This document shows positions 24,369 to 36,698 of a DNA stretch of 64,000 nt, in pieces (position 1 is the stretch's first letter; every line of letters begins with the position of its first letter). The stretch covers positions 2,628,001 through 2,692,000 of the forward strand of contig NC_081813.1 in NCBI RefSeq assembly GCF_030704535.1, read 5' to 3'. The notes under the pieces were generated by a model. The model worked only from the letters and a program-made list of their open reading frames with translations, searched no databases and was not told the origin of the DNA. The DNA is from Vitis vinifera (Eukaryota; Streptophyta; Magnoliopsida; Vitales; Vitaceae). Made by a program: the position numbers and the translations under genes.

Positions 24369-27300
24369 ATGGCGTCGACGCCGATGGCGCCGCCGAACCC
24401 GGCGGCGGGAAACCCTAACTTCGACGGGAATCCGCCGGCGGTCCCAACTCCGCCGGGAACAGACATGACGGGCATCTGTTTCAGAGATCAGCTATGGTTA
24501 AACTCCTACCCTCTGGATCGAAACCTCGTGTTTGATTACTTTGCTTTGTCTCCTTTCTACGATTGGACCTGCAATAACGAACAGCTTCGTCTACGATCAA
24601 TTCATCCTCTCGACACCTCGCATCTGTCGTAAGATTTCTCGTTATTTTGATTATTTTGGTTGGTTTAGTTTCTGAAAAAATGGAGGAGAAAGAGGAGATG
24701 AAAGGAAAATTTTTAAATTTTATATCTTGAGTTGTTTGCATAAATTCTTGTACTCCACCAAGCCGATAAGAAATTTTGAGTGGTTTTGTAGCTTATGTGG
24801 TTGCTTTAGTTTGCTAAAAATGTTTAATTTCAACTCAATTGTTCGTGGTAACTGAATGGAAATAGGTTTATTCGAAGTTCCCCAGTATTTTTTTAGGTGC
24901 ATTTTAATTTTTTCTTAGTCTTTGTTTGATTGCTGAGAAAACGGAGGGAAGAAAAAAGAAAAAAGAAATGTGAATGATATTTTATGTTATTTATGTTTTT
25001 TTTTAAAAGAAATTGAAATTCAACTAAATTAAGCTAAGTGTGTGGAAGAATTAGGGAAGTGGAATGGGCGCGATAGTCTTCTCAAGTTCAATGAAAAAAT
25101 CTAAGCTTAAATTTTTGGTTTCTTTTCTTCGCTTACCTTTTCTCAGCCACGAAACTTTGTTATTTACTATGTTTTTCAATCAGCTAGGGTTTCTGGAAGT
25201 ATTTGGAGTCTATTTCTTTTTTGGAACTTTGAAACATTCTTGATATCCTCTGTGGATCAAGATATTGATATCACGACTTTAAATTACTGCTAAATTTGAG
25301 AATCGTGATTTACAGTGATAATGAATTGAAGAAAACCAGGAACAAGAAAATTTTTGGGGATTCCATCAAAGTTGAATTAAGTGGCCATTCCCTTGTGTAA
25401 TTCTTCATTTCAAATTCAAAACACAATTCTTGGAACACGTGAATCTGCTCAAGCTCAGTACCAGATGTAGAAATGTACTCTGAGCCTTCTAGGTTGCAAA
25501 AACTAATTAAAGATTGCGGACCGCCTTCCTTGGCTCACGAAACACTTGAATTGTTCTATTTAAGTAGTTGTTAATATCTCATGTGTTAATTAAAGAGATC
25601 ATATGAGGCAACAAAGTATCTACTAGGCATCATGTTGACAACCCCATATGATTTTGGCGGGCGGCACTGTAAAGGATGATGGTTATTTTGATCTACAGGA
25701 AAATGACTGGTACCGAATACATGCTGAATGAAGTTATGGAGCCCCACCTCTTTGTCATCCGGAAGCAAAAGAGAGATGGCCCTGAGAAAGTTACACCAAT
25801 GCTTACTTATTATATTTTGGATGGTTCAATCTACCAAGCTCCACAACTCTGCAATGTCTTTACAGCTCGAATTGTAAGTTCTGTTATCTTTGTTGTCCTC
25901 TTGTTCCCATATAGCTCATTTGTACTGGCATATTAATCCAATTTAAGAAGTTCAAAATTATTATACATTCATATGATTCAGTTGATGAAGCCATTTGAAT
26001 CATTATACAAGTTTATTTGGGTCTGAATATGCATCATGGAACTACTTGAGGTGCTGACAATGATTTTCTGAAAGATTGTTAGGTGCTTAGTCCATTAAAC
26101 ATGAAATTTGAAACCATTTCTTGTTTTCCGAATATGGAAGCTTTAGTTGTATGGCAATTGTTTGATATATGCACCATACATAATAGAAACATGGGAACAC
26201 CGGATTGAATAATTAAGATCATCTAATATATTTGTTTCTGTGAACTTGATCTCAATCTTTTCTTGTTTGCGGACCTGTGTGGCAGGGCCGGGCTCTGTAT
26301 CATATATCAAAGGCTTTTACTACTGCTGCCTCAAAGCTGGAGAAGATTGGATATGGTATTTGAATGCTGTCTCATTTTTCTCCTCTTTTTAATGAAAGAG
26401 AAGCCATCATTATTTTCAAATTAAAGAATGTGGCATACATTTGAAGGACTACAGTTATCATATTGCTTACTAGAATAATGTGTTTATGTTTGTCGATCTG
26501 TCTTTGGAATTAGTTGATGGTAGGTGTTGGGAACATAACACCCTCTAAATTTTGCTGCCTTTGAATCCAAGAATTTTGGTCCAGAAGTTTCAAATAGTTG
26601 GCATAATCAACTTGATTTTATACTGTGATGTTATTATCATGGAAGTGTAGGCAGAAGTATGGCATGACAGAATATCGGTGGCAGCCGCATAAATATCTCC
26701 TTTTCATTATTAGCCGCACACGTATCAATTCAATTCTTGTTTCCTTCTGATGCAGTGGATGCTGAAAATGAAAATCCGGCACTTGAATCAAAGGTTGGTA
26801 AAGAGACAATCGACTTTAAGGAAGTCATGCGAGTGGACCAGATTCTTGCATCTTTACAGCGCAAGGTAACCTTAACCCATCCAAAGGGAGTTCCTTTTAT
26901 GCTAATATATTGAAGAGAATTAATTACGTAGGAAATTATAAAAACATTATAGAAAATCATCCCTTGGGAACAATAACAAACATCTGATGGAATGCATGAT
27001 TAATTGATTTTTACAGTTTATTTATCTTTAGATTGGATGACAGACAAATGCTATATGAAGGATGAAGTACAGTCTTGCATTCTTGTACTCATACATGACT
27101 TGTTCCTTTTACAAAGGTTTTTCCTCCTCTCGCAAACTGAAATCCAACTCCAGTCACATCTGGAAGCCCTAGTGAGTAAGCCACCTTAAGGGCATGGAAG
27201 TTAATATCACTGCTCCCTTACAACAAAAACATCGAAAAAAAAGCATTAAACCCAACTATTTGGCTTAGCTACATGAATATGGATGCCTCCCTTTCTTGGC

Positions 27301-27765
27301 TTAGATTATCTTTTATCATGATTACATTTTAGTTTTTGTTTCCCAAATCTCTGAAGCTTTAACAGAAGTCATGGAGCACCTGTTCATTTTTTTTATATGA
27401 ATATAATATTAGGACATTAGAAGATTTAAACCCTAACCCATCCCAACCCTTTACAGCCCTGAGCCACAGCATACAGGTGTAGAAGCTGGTGGATGGATGA
27501 AGGAATTAATGGGATTTGATCTCTTATTACTTAAAATAGATTTGAGTTCATTGTTTCATGGAGTTGATTCTTTATAGTGGATGTTCTTTTTCTTTTCATG
27601 CAGCTACCTCCAGCCCCTCCACCACCACAATTCCCAGAAGGCTATGCTCCCCCTCCAACAGCGGAAGGAGAGAAAGGCCCCGAAACCCAGCAAGCAGCCG
27701 AGCCACAGCTTCCGGCTCTTGATCCCATCATCGACCAAGGCCCATCTAAAAGAATGAAATTTTGA
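24369..27765 (+). CDS. MED6: Mediator complex subunit 6 (MED6)
   Basis: MED6 is a head-module subunit of Mediator, the nuclear coactivator linking transcription factors to RNA polymerase II. Five exons: 24369-24628, 25699-25873, 26286-26355, 26756-26865, 27604-27765, summing to 777 nt (258 residues), which is normal for plant MED6. Residues 1-35 are a Pro/Gly/Ala-rich lead. The conserved core follows, with [13 protein letters not shown] and the diagnostic [14 protein letters not shown] near residues 50-78. Then come [18 protein letters not shown] and the [12 protein letters not shown] segment (exon 2), a helical exon 3, a short acidic/basic exon 4, and a Pro-rich exon 5 ending in KRMKF. All introns are GT-AG with matching phase. 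The ATG at 24369 is the first in frame and follows a short leader. Apparently intact and single-copy here. Confidence 0.95.
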
Positions 27766-29182
27766 TCCCCGTCTCATCCGAGATCATCCACATTGCTCTA
27801 ACCGAATTCTCTGCTAATTTCTCACTTCCATCATAACTCATTTTCCCGGGTTTGTGTACTTATCTAGTTCAGAATGTAGTTTTCATCTGAACCAAACAGA
27901 AGGAGATTGGTAGGAAAAAATGTACTTAATTTCTCGGCTCTGCTCTATTTTGTCATGAACTCGTTAATTTCAATGCACAGAGACTGTCCATTCGGTGGAA
28001 AAATGTCTGAATCGAATGGTCCAAATCTGCTGAGAAAAGGTGGCTGAGCTTGCAGGACCTATTTAACTCAGTGGGACATCAAGCAGCAGATAGTTGTTCC
28101 TTTCCCTCACTACCAAACGTGGAGCAGGTAGCCATGCTTTGTTTATCATTAATCGAAGATATTTTTACACCGACAGCCCAAAAAATTAATAAACATGTGG
28201 TGGATTTTCTCACTGTCACTAACCAACTTTCCACTACTTTAATGTAGCCGCTGTTGACGTGGCCCATTCTAGGTCGCAGGTGAAGTGTTGCCAGCTGGCT
28301 AAATCATTAGATATTAGTGACAGTGACTTCCATTCCCGCACATAACTTTTTTATGTTTTACGTATCGATCCGGGTGTGACATTTCCACCAACCCGAACTG
28401 ATATCTTTCACACGTGCGAGGCACCGCCATCCCTGCTGTTTCAAAAAAAAAAAATGGTGTCACGTGTTGAATGTGCATGCATGAAATTTTTAATAAAATT
28501 AAAAAGAATTTTTTTTAATAACGTTCATTTTATTTACTATTTTAAAATTATTAGGATAACTCGGTGAATGAAAGATGAAAATTGAATTTTTTTTTGCTAG
28601 GATTATGATTCTTGAAATAAAAATAAAATTAAAAATTTTAATTTTAATAAAATATCTCATTTTTATTATGATTTTGATTTCTTTATTCAATCGAAATAAT
28701 ATATTTTTTTTTTACCATACAAGTTATTTTTCTTATTTAAATTTCAAAATAAAATTTTGTTTTCATTTGTATTGTATTCATATTATTATGATTTTATAAT
28801 TATTAAATGTAGAAAATTAGGAAAAAATAATTTTAAATGTACTTAATTTTTAGTATCATCAAACACAAAGATTAATTGAAAAAAAACATTTTCTATTTTT
28901 ATTTTTTGTACTAAAAATAAAAAATTAAGTGAGCGATAATTGTATTTACTAACCACTGGAAGATTAAATAAATGCTTGTCAATATTTGGAATAAAGATTT
29001 TTGTCTTTCTCTATCCTCTTATCTGATGAAGATTATTGACGTACATACAAGATCGATAAAAAGAGATATTTTCCATTTACAAAATATGACAGATAAAAAA
29101 TTAAAATATATTTACTAATAAACCCTTAAAGCTTTTTACCCTTTGCAGTCCTCACTCTAAATTATGAATTTTTAAATTTTTT
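27766..29182. other. MED6 3' flank and AT-rich intergenic DNA
   Basis: The MED6 3' untranslated region probably extends to about 27990. A GC-balanced segment with CACGTG-type words lies near 28410-28470, then very AT-rich DNA. Short open frames here match base composition only. No gene is recognised. Confidence 0.5.
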
Positions 29183-29782
29183 GATAATTGTGTTTTGAAC
29201 CTGATTAGGCTTAAAAATTAAGATTTAACCCATAAAAATTGCATAATTGATGAAAATTATATAAAATGTGAAAATGCCAATATACCATTCAAAATTATTT
29301 TGAATATTTTCTACCATAATATTTGATAAACTTTTTGATCTTTTTTATTTTAAATAATTATTCTGAAAATTTATTATTTTTAGAAAACTATTTTTTTAAA
29401 AAATATATTCTAAAAATATTTCATTTAAAAAAAATAATTTTGACATATTTTTAATTATTTTTTATAAACACAATTTTAAAAATATATATTTTTCAAGATG
29501 TTTGATTTTTAAATAATAATAATAATAATTTATTTTTATTTTTTGGAAAATGGTATATTTTTTTAAATCATTAAATAAAATTAAATTTTATTGAGGTTTA
29601 CAAAAGAAATAAAATTTAAATTAATATATATATATATATATAGTCAATAAAGATCATTTTTGAAAAGATAAAAAATTTATTTATTTCTTCTCAATTTTCA
29701 CATTTTTTCTAAGTTTTTGATTTAAATGATGAACTTTTATGGACCAAAACTTAGACCCAATTAGGTTCAAAACACAATTATC
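29183..29782. mobile_element. Terminal-inverted-repeat element (MITE-like), copy 1
   Basis: A 600-bp AT-rich block beginning GATAATTGTGTTTTGAACC and ending with its inverse (GGTTCAAAACACAATTATC). The inverted match continues imperfectly inward through ATTAGG/CCTAAT and AAAATTAAG/CTTAG words. The interior is non-coding. A related copy lies at 59014-59640. The target-site duplication is masked by T-rich flanks, so the superfamily is not assigned. Confidence 0.75.
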
Positions 29783-30838
29783 CCTTTTATTAATCAATCA
29801 TTTTAGGTAATTAAGGCATACGAGACGTAGGCGAATCAACCCATCTAATTTTTCCTTTTAGATGATATTTATTTCCATTTAAAAATTTTGGATAATACTA
29901 AAATTCCATATATTAATTTACTATTAATTTTAAAATATTCTATAAATTTATTTTAATTAATAAATATATGTTTAGTTCCATTTATAATATTTTTTTGACA
30001 ATTTTTTATTTCTAGAAAATTATAAATTTAAAAATATTTCCTGGCATTTTCTTATCATATATGAAAAATCAGGGAATATTTTAATGTTATCCTTAGGATT
30101 GATTCAGTGACACATCATATGGTTGTCAGAATTTAATTACCAAAAATTTTAATTGTTCAGATACCTGAAAATCAGGCGCAATAATAAAATAAGTTAAAAT
30201 ATCTCCTAATAATAATTTGAAATGACGTGGCAGTGATGAAAACCTGATCATTTAGGAAAATTGACCCAAACATGGTGGTCCATCGTGGACACGGTCAAAA
30301 TTTAGTATGCGGATCGGACGGTCAAGATCGGTATCCACGTGTCATGATGTTATTGGATTTTACAAAGAAAGTCAAAACCTGAAGAACAACATCAAACTCG
30401 AAAAGCCTCACCTCCACGCAACACACCCCAGGTCCACGCGCTAAGATGAGGGCGGCACGATAGAGCAGGCAGAGACAGGAGGGCGACACGTAGGCAGCGC
30501 GTGGACATAAGAGAAAATGTTGGGTGGAAGGAACAAGAGGCTAATACTCCAAAGAAGGAAACGTACAAAAGTTACAGTATTTGACTAGATAACACGTCAG
30601 AATGGGCCCACCACTAGCGAAAAATCCTGACTGGATAGGAGTGGTGACAAGAGGGTGGAGCCTCGAGTGACAGGTGGACACGTCAGCGGGAAGGTCTGCA
30701 TGAGAGGTTGCCAACTTGCATGGGGAGAGGACGTCTCTCTAAAATCATCAATCTTAATAAACTTGTTTGCAAAACTATAAAACATTTTCATGCAAGGACT
30801 CCATTCCCCCGAATTCTCAGGGAAGGACTTCCGGCTGA
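29783..30838 (+). other. Upstream region of MIOX
   Basis: AT-rich to about 30170, then more balanced DNA with many ACGT-core words (ATGACGTGGCA at 30221, CCACGTGTC at 30335, CACGTC near 30595 and 30680). No exon is recognised. It probably contains the MIOX promoter. Confidence 0.5.
30335..30343 (+). promoter_or_regulatory. G-box/ABRE-like CCACGTGTC
   Basis: Perfect CACGTG core about 500 bp upstream of the MIOX TATA box, in a region with several other ACGT-core words. Such sites bind bZIP and bHLH factors in plants; use here is inferred. Confidence 0.4.
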
Positions 30839-30846
30839 TATAAATA
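30839..30846 (+). promoter_or_regulatory. TATA box of MIOX
   Basis: TATAAATA located 106 bp upstream of the MIOX ATG, at a plausible distance for a short leader. Confidence 0.6.
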
Positions 30847-30951
30847 CCTCCCCAAACCCATAATGTCTCCACCATCAAATCAGCTTTCTCTTTTTTATTT
30901 CTCTGATTCAGTTCTTGTGGGTTTTCCTGGGTTTCCTCCTACACATCCGGG

Positions 30952-33742
30952 ATGACCATCCTCATTGATCAGCCTGATTTTGGTAATTTTTAAACATTTT
31001 TTTTTAAAAAAAATTGCTATATTTTTTTGGGGTTTTGGGGTTTTAGATCTGATCTTGAATTTACAGTCTTTTTTTTTTTTTTGTGTGGGTTTTGATGTTG
31101 AATTATTTTTGGCAGTCGAGGTGGTGGAGAAGAAGGTGGATGTTGAACAGGAGAATGAACTGGTGTTGGACGGTGGGTTTGTGGTGCCGGAGAGCAACGC
31201 CTTTGGGCATACCTTTAGGTAAATCCCGGAAAAGGAATTAACCCTGGACTAATTAACCCGGTGGATTTCTTCCCCTTTGTTTTTTTTCATAAAGGGGAGG
31301 GAGAAAAAAAGGTGTTTTACCAGTTTAAGTGTTTTTTCCCTGTTTGATTATATGTGCTGCAGTGTTTTCTTTTTTTCCCTTTATGTTTGTTTCTCGGGAA
31401 ATCATAGGAAAGGGTCATCGGTTATTCGGGCGGTTGTCGGCAGATTCCAGGATCTTATGACTTTCATGTTTCAGGGTTGGGCCATTTGGGCCTTGTCTTT
31501 TCTGTCAGAAAGTTGGATCTTGGGTTTGGGCTTGAAATTGACCCATGCAGGGATCTATTCCTATTGGGCTGTATGGGCCTGCAACTAGATCTCTGGTTCT
31601 GGGCTTCAGTTTTAGACATGTGTCTGCAAGATATGTAGCATATGATATGATTCGATGTTTCATCTTCTGTTCTCAGGGATTATGATGCTGAAAGCGATAG
31701 AAAAGATGGGGTAGAAAATTTCTACAGGATCAATCACATTAACCAGACATATGACTTTGTGAGAAGATCGCCTCAACCTCAAAATTCATCAGACTCTGAG
31801 CAATTCTTTTCATTTTGTCAGAGAAATGAATCAATCCTTGGCCTTTGATTTTTATGTACTAGGTGAAGAAAATGAGAGAGGAGTACAGCAGGCTGAACAG
31901 GGTGCAAATGAGCATATGGGAATGCTGTGAACTTCTCAATGATGTTGTTGATGAAAGTGATCCTGACTTGGATGAGCCTCAGATCGAGCACTTGCTGCAG
32001 ACAGCTGAGGCCATCCGAAAAGACTATCCTAACGAGGATTGGATGCACCTCACTGCTCTTATCCATGGTAAATTCTCTGCTTCATCTCCTTAAATCCTAT
32101 GAATAGTATTAGGTAGAGGCCAGAGGACCTGTGTAAGGAACACTCCCAACCTCATTGATATTGTACGGGCCTTAGGGGCCTTCACTGACAATATTTGCTC
32201 GACTGGGGGTGACTCGTTAAAAATGATATCAAACCTAATTCCTAGCCCTGATGTAAAGCTTTGTTTGGCCTGGTAAAAATGGTATGTCTTACCTATTTGG
32301 CCTCGGTGTGACACAGTAAGGATAGTCACGTTGTACTTTTCCATGAAATGGGCAGACTCTAAAGGACTCACTATTTACTATGCTTTAGAAATGTAGGGTC
32401 ACATCGAATCTGGTTTGTAAGAGGGTGAAGTTCCTTGAACAAGGTAAGTAGGGGAAACAATTACTTGACATGGTTTCTTTATGGACTACAGATCTGGGAA
32501 AGGTCCTCCTCCTTCCTTCCTTTGGAGAACTGCCTCAGTGGGCTGTTGTTGGTGAGTGTCTTGTTTCATTTATTGCAGTTAATATCATCAAACATATTGA
32601 AAATTTTTGTAATCTCATCATGTTGTTGTATTGCAGGGGACACATTCCCTGTTGGGTGTGCTTTTGATGAGTCCATTGTTCATCACAAGGTTGGCCTTCT
32701 TTCAAGTTCATATTACTGAAGAAACATATCCAATTACTATTTTAATCATATTTATGGTTTTTATGATGCTCTGCAGCATTTCAAGGAGAGCCCTGACTAC
32801 TATAATCCTGCTTACAACACTAAGTATGGGGTTTACTCAGAGGGCTGTGGGCTTGAGAATGTGATGATGTCGTGGGGGCATGATGACTACATGTACCTGG
32901 TACATGTTTCAAACTCTGCTCACATTATCTGCTCTACCTTCTACATAACATTTTTTCATTGTTTTCAAGGTTAAGAGTGACAAAATTCTAACTTCCCATC
33001 TCTCATTTTTAGGTGGCCAAGGAGAACAAGACAACTTTACCTTCAGCAGGGCTTTTTGTTATCAGATACCATTCCTTTTATGGTAAGTACAAAAAAATCA
33101 GAGAAATTTCTTGAACCCCATTTAGCATCAAGGCTTTATTTTGTTATTGAGTTGAGGGAATGAGGAAATTTCTCTAAATATATGTATCCAATTATACAGA
33201 ACATGGTGATTTCTTGATGAATTGGTCTTAATGGAAGTGTTTCATGTGGCAGCTTTGCACAGGTCTGATGCATATAAATATCTGATGAATGAGGAAGACA
33301 TTGAGAATCTGAAGTGGCTCAAGATATTCAAGTAAGATTACCATTTTTTTCTTTTACTTTTTGGTCCTAACTATACTTTGCCTAATAAATTCTAATGTTT
33401 ATTTTCCAATGCCTTCCTATATATGCAGCAAATATGACCTTTACAGCAAGAGCAAAGTCCGAATCGATGTTGAGAAGGTCAAGCCGTACTATCTTTCCCT
33501 CATTGAAAAGGTTAGAACTGCTCTATTTTGTTAGAACCCATTTGACATTGAATATAAGGAGTGTTTCTAAGTTTTCTAACACTTCAAATTTTTTTATCAA
33601 AATAGTTGTTTTGAAACGTTTCCTAAAATCATTGTCGGACAAGCTCTTACATTTTTTCTAATCCCCTATGATTTGTGTGATTTGTCATTAACACAAAGAA
33701 CAATTGTGGTTGCAGTACTTCCCTGCTAAGCTAAACTGGTGA
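30952..33742 (+). CDS. MIOX: myo-Inositol oxygenase
   Basis: MIOX is a cytosolic di-iron enzyme that cleaves myo-inositol with O2 to D-glucuronate, feeding UDP-glucuronate and cell-wall sugars or ascorbate-related routes. Eleven exons: 30952-30982, 31116-31218, 31677-31758, 31863-32067, 32492-32551, 32637-32689, 32777-32899, 33013-33082, 33253-33331, 33429-33510, 33716-33742, summing to 915 nt (304 residues), close to plant MIOX length. Visible signatures: FYRINHINQTYDFV, DWMHLTALIHDLGK (the HD metal-ligand motif, split by intron 4), FPVGCAFDESIVHHK, YNTKYGVYSEGCG, MMSWGHDDYMY and IRYHSFY (further metal-binding histidines), and the C-terminal KYFPAKLNW. The first exon is only ten codons. No disabling change is seen. 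Its 3' part is duplicated downstream as a pseudogene. Confidence 0.95.
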
Positions 33743-33917
33743 AAGTCGGAGCTCTGAAGTTTGCTGGAGTAATTCATAGCTTGGTCTTAGTCTGCTAGAG
33801 GGGCAGGGCATGATGTAATATAGATGGTTTTCCTTTCTATGATGTTTGGGACCAGGGAAATAATAGCGTACTCGTGAGAAGAGAATCTCACAATATTGTA
33901 GCTTGTGGCTCTTCTGA

Positions 33918-33923
33918 AATAAA
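33918..33923 (+). terminator. Putative MIOX poly(A) signal AATAAA
   Basis: AATAAA about 175 bp after the MIOX stop codon, in a T-rich context. It is conserved in copy B at 43937-43942. Confidence 0.5.
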
Positions 33924-34546
33924 TTCTCTGCATTGCCCTTCTGTAATTGCTCTTCCCTTGTTATTTTGAACATAATGGTTTAGTTGTGAAGAATCAAAGA
34001 GGTTACCTCCCATCTTCCATCTAATTAAGCCAAACAAAAGACCTATTATGATCCATAAATTAAGTTCTCAGTCCATGAATCAAATATTATGTATAAGGTA
34101 AATTACAAGAACTATGTGGTTGAGCTCGGGGAATTGGTAACAGGTGGCAATTCTATTGGTTGACCTAAAATTTATCTATTTTTTAAATGGGTTACATAGG
34201 TGGATAAGAATTTGTCCTAAGCCCAATTATACTCAACCCAAACCCGTCAAAAGTGTGTAGGGTTCAATCATATAAAACTTTGCCACAATATTTAGAAAAA
34301 TGTAGGCCTTGTGTGGTAATTGTTTTAAAAAATAGTTATGAAAAACAATGTGATGATAATTTTTAAAAACTATTTTATGATGATTTGTAAAACAAAAGTC
34401 TGTTTGAAAACTTGAAATATTTTTAACTTATTTTTAATATTTTTAAACATGTTTTAATAATAATTTTTATATAAAATAGTTTTTTTTTCAATCGTTTGTA
34501 TAATCACTTTTTTAAATAGTCTTCAAAAACAAAAAATAGACTAATA

Positions 34547-34712
34547 TCTTAAATAGTATGAGATAAAATTAAGATTGTCCAAATGGTGTGAGATGAAATC
34601 AAGATTGTCCGGCTAGAGTCTTTACCTAATCTTAAATAGTATGAGATAAAATTAAGATTGTCCAAATGGTGTGAGATGAAATCAAGATTGTCCGGCTAGA
34701 GTCTTTACCAAA
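34547..34712 (+). repeat. 83-bp direct tandem repeat, two units
   Basis: Two nearly identical units starting TCTTAAATAGTATGAG at 34547 and 34630. Within each unit an AAGATTGTCC word occurs twice. The corresponding part of copy B (about 44690-44740) has only a partial single unit, so this doubling arose, or was lost, after the segmental duplication. Confidence 0.9.
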
Positions 34713-35039
34713 TCTTACAGCAGCTCATCGTAACTCTCTTGTTTCTTTGATGAAAGCCGTAGATTTTGAACCATTATGGTTGCTTGAGTTGAAATATAGT
34801 AGCTTGAGTTGAAATTTGAACCATTATAGTTACAAGGCATTGACTCAAACTTCATTCAATCCACAATCCCACCTAAGAGATGATGAGAAAAAGGCTGTTG
34901 TGAAAAGGAGAAAAGTTTGAAAATGGCGAAAGTCTAATTAATAAGGTGGAAACTTGGACAAACTGGTGCCCAAAACACTACGAATTCTACATTTTCCATT
35001 CATAGCAAAGTAACTTCCATGACTAAGTCCTTCACAATC

Positions 35040-35047
35040 TATATAAG
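35040..35047 (+). promoter_or_regulatory. TATA box of peptide gene 1
   Basis: TATATAAG 44 bp upstream of the ATG, after CTTCACAATC. The same arrangement occurs before the second peptide gene (TATATAAG at about 45095). Confidence 0.55.
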
Positions 35048-35083
35048 TATGGTTCTCCGGTATCAGATTTTATCATAGCAGAA

Positions 35084-35395
35084 ATGGCAGCAACCAACTC
35101 CCCAAGGTCCATTCTGCTCACCATTTTCATCTTTGCCATGGTTTTATCTCCAATGGTATCATCATGTGATGCAGCTCGATTCACCCAACGAGGTAAACCC
35201 AATCAATTATCGATCACTGGTACTGAATATTTTGTTTCCATGATGAGATTAATTCAGTCTTTTCTTTTTTCTCATGCAGAGCTTCTTCAAGAAGACGAAG
35301 GACCCATATGCCCTGCTTGTGTTTGCTGCTCACCTGCACCTCCAGGCGGTTGCTGCCCATGCTGTACTTCTCCTGCAGAACCAGTGTCACCCTGA
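35084..35395 (+). CDS. Small secreted Cys-rich, Pro-rich peptide 1
   Basis: Two exons, 35084-35192 and 35280-35395, give 74 residues. Residues 1-30 are a signal peptide with a hydrophobic core (ILLTIFIFAMVLSP). The mature part has a short charged linker (DAARFTQRGELLQEDEG), then a compact domain CPACVCCSPAPPGGCCPCC with eight cysteines in 19 residues, ending PAEPVSP. The spacing is unlike defensins or other standard plant Cys-rich peptides I can name. The intron is GT-AG, and the second exon continues the Arg-Gly-Glu frame. A near-identical paralogue lies at 45143 within copy B. Probably exported; function unknown (metal binding, wall or signalling peptide are only guesses). Confidence 0.75.
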   Translation: MAATNSPRSILLTIFIFAMVLSPMVSSCDAARFTQRGKPNQLSITGTEYFVSMMRLIQSFLFSHAELLQEDEGPICPACVCCSPAPPGGCCPCCTSPAEPVSP

Positions 35396-36408
35396 AACGC
35401 CAGCTTTGTCCCCTAATCGTATATTTATGAATAAAACAGAAGCCGAAGGATATGGCAGTGTCTGCCTGCTTCATATGACTTTGTTCTGAAAATAAATTTG
35501 CATAAAGTTCATGCTGTATCGTGAACTTCCCCACCTTATGTTATGTTCATGTTTGTTTGGTTTAATCAAAATATGGAAAATATATTGAAGTCTTTGTAAT
35601 GTTTTACAAATGGGGTTGATATTATCAGCAGAAATCTGAATGATTAATTCTACATTGAGGGTCCACCTAAACATACATATTTTCAGAAGCATTCAACCAT
35701 ATTAACTGATGGTGGTCACCAACTTTATAAACCAAACATCACAAAAAGTCCTATGACGTTAAAGCTTGTGCCCTTATCCATGGTAAATTCCTGCTTCATC
35801 TCCGTAAATCCTATGAATAATATTAAGTAGAGGCAAAAGGACCCTTGTAAGGAACGCTCCTAGCCTTACAGATATCGTATGGGCTTTGAGGATCCTCAGG
35901 GACAATATTTGCATAGTTGGGAGTGACTCGTTATAAATGATATCAATCTTAATTCCTAATCTTGATGTGGGAGTTTATTTGACCTAATACAAGGGGTCTC
36001 ACCTATTTCACTCTGCAATCCCATGTGATATAATGAAGATATTGTGTCTCCATCGGGTGTATTTGTAATAACCTATATCAGATTGATGACGTGATATGTG
36101 TATGACCTCTTCTTGAACCTTGTAGACGAGTCTTAAAACCGTAAGGACTGTTTGGGTTCAAAGTAGACGATATCCATAAAGTTGATGGAGTTGTATCTTT
36201 ACGACTCTTGAGTCACATTGAACTTTTCCATGAAATGGGCAGACTCTAAAGGACTCACTATCCACTGTGCTGTAGAAATGTAGGGTCACATCAAATCTGG
36301 TTTGTAAGTAGGGAAACAATTGCTTGACTTGTCTCTCGATGTACTGCAGATCTGGTAAAGGTCCTCTTTCCTTCCTTTGGAGGACTGCTTCAGTGGGCTG
36401 TTGTTGGT

Positions 36409-36698
36409 TGTTGGTATTTGGATTTAACACTTATACAAAATATATATTTTTGGGCTGCCGGAGCTCTAATTTTATTGATGAAGAGTGCTGAATTTATACA
36501 TGAACTTGTAACTTAAATGACATTAGAATAGCAGAAAATCAAGCTACTAGATGATGAACAACTACTTCCTATAAAATAGAAACCAAATCTTGACCAAATA
36601 AAAAGAAGAAAATATCTAGATGTTGCAGATTTTGTGCAAGACTCCAGCTGCAATATTCAAAATTCAAATTCCAGCAAATACTAAGTCAAAATTCAACA
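36409..36698 (-). repeat. 3' LTR of the young Copia-type element
   Basis: 290 bp; matches 38547-38836 base for base as far as I can read. It contains the stop codon of the element's open frame at 36693. Confidence 0.95.

Larger units (their letters stand above)
33924..35083 (+). other. Intergenic region between MIOX and the peptide gene
   Basis: Contains a degraded repeat at about 34140-34320 with words such as TATACTCAACCCAAACC (a fuller version is at 44175-44640), AT-rich DNA, an 83-bp direct repeat, and the peptide-gene promoter with TATATAAG at 35040. No further gene is seen. Confidence 0.5.
32050..35770 (+). repeat. Tandem segmental duplication, copy A (MIOX 3' part plus peptide gene)
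   Basis: From the end of MIOX exon 4 through the MIOX 3' flank and the small peptide gene to about 35770. Copy B starts at the next bases (CCTTATCCATGG at 35772) with the same sequence as 32058 onward. This is a head-to-tail 3.7-kb duplication. Confidence 0.9.

Noticed and set aside
27004-27189. A possible extra MED6 exon
   Set aside because: Exon 4 ending LQRK joins directly in phase to the LPPAPPPP exon, as in plant MED6, giving the expected length. The open frame lies in intron 4.
32090-32371. A minus-strand open frame in MIOX intron 4
   Set aside because: Within a repetitive intron also present in copy B with stops. No recognised motif.
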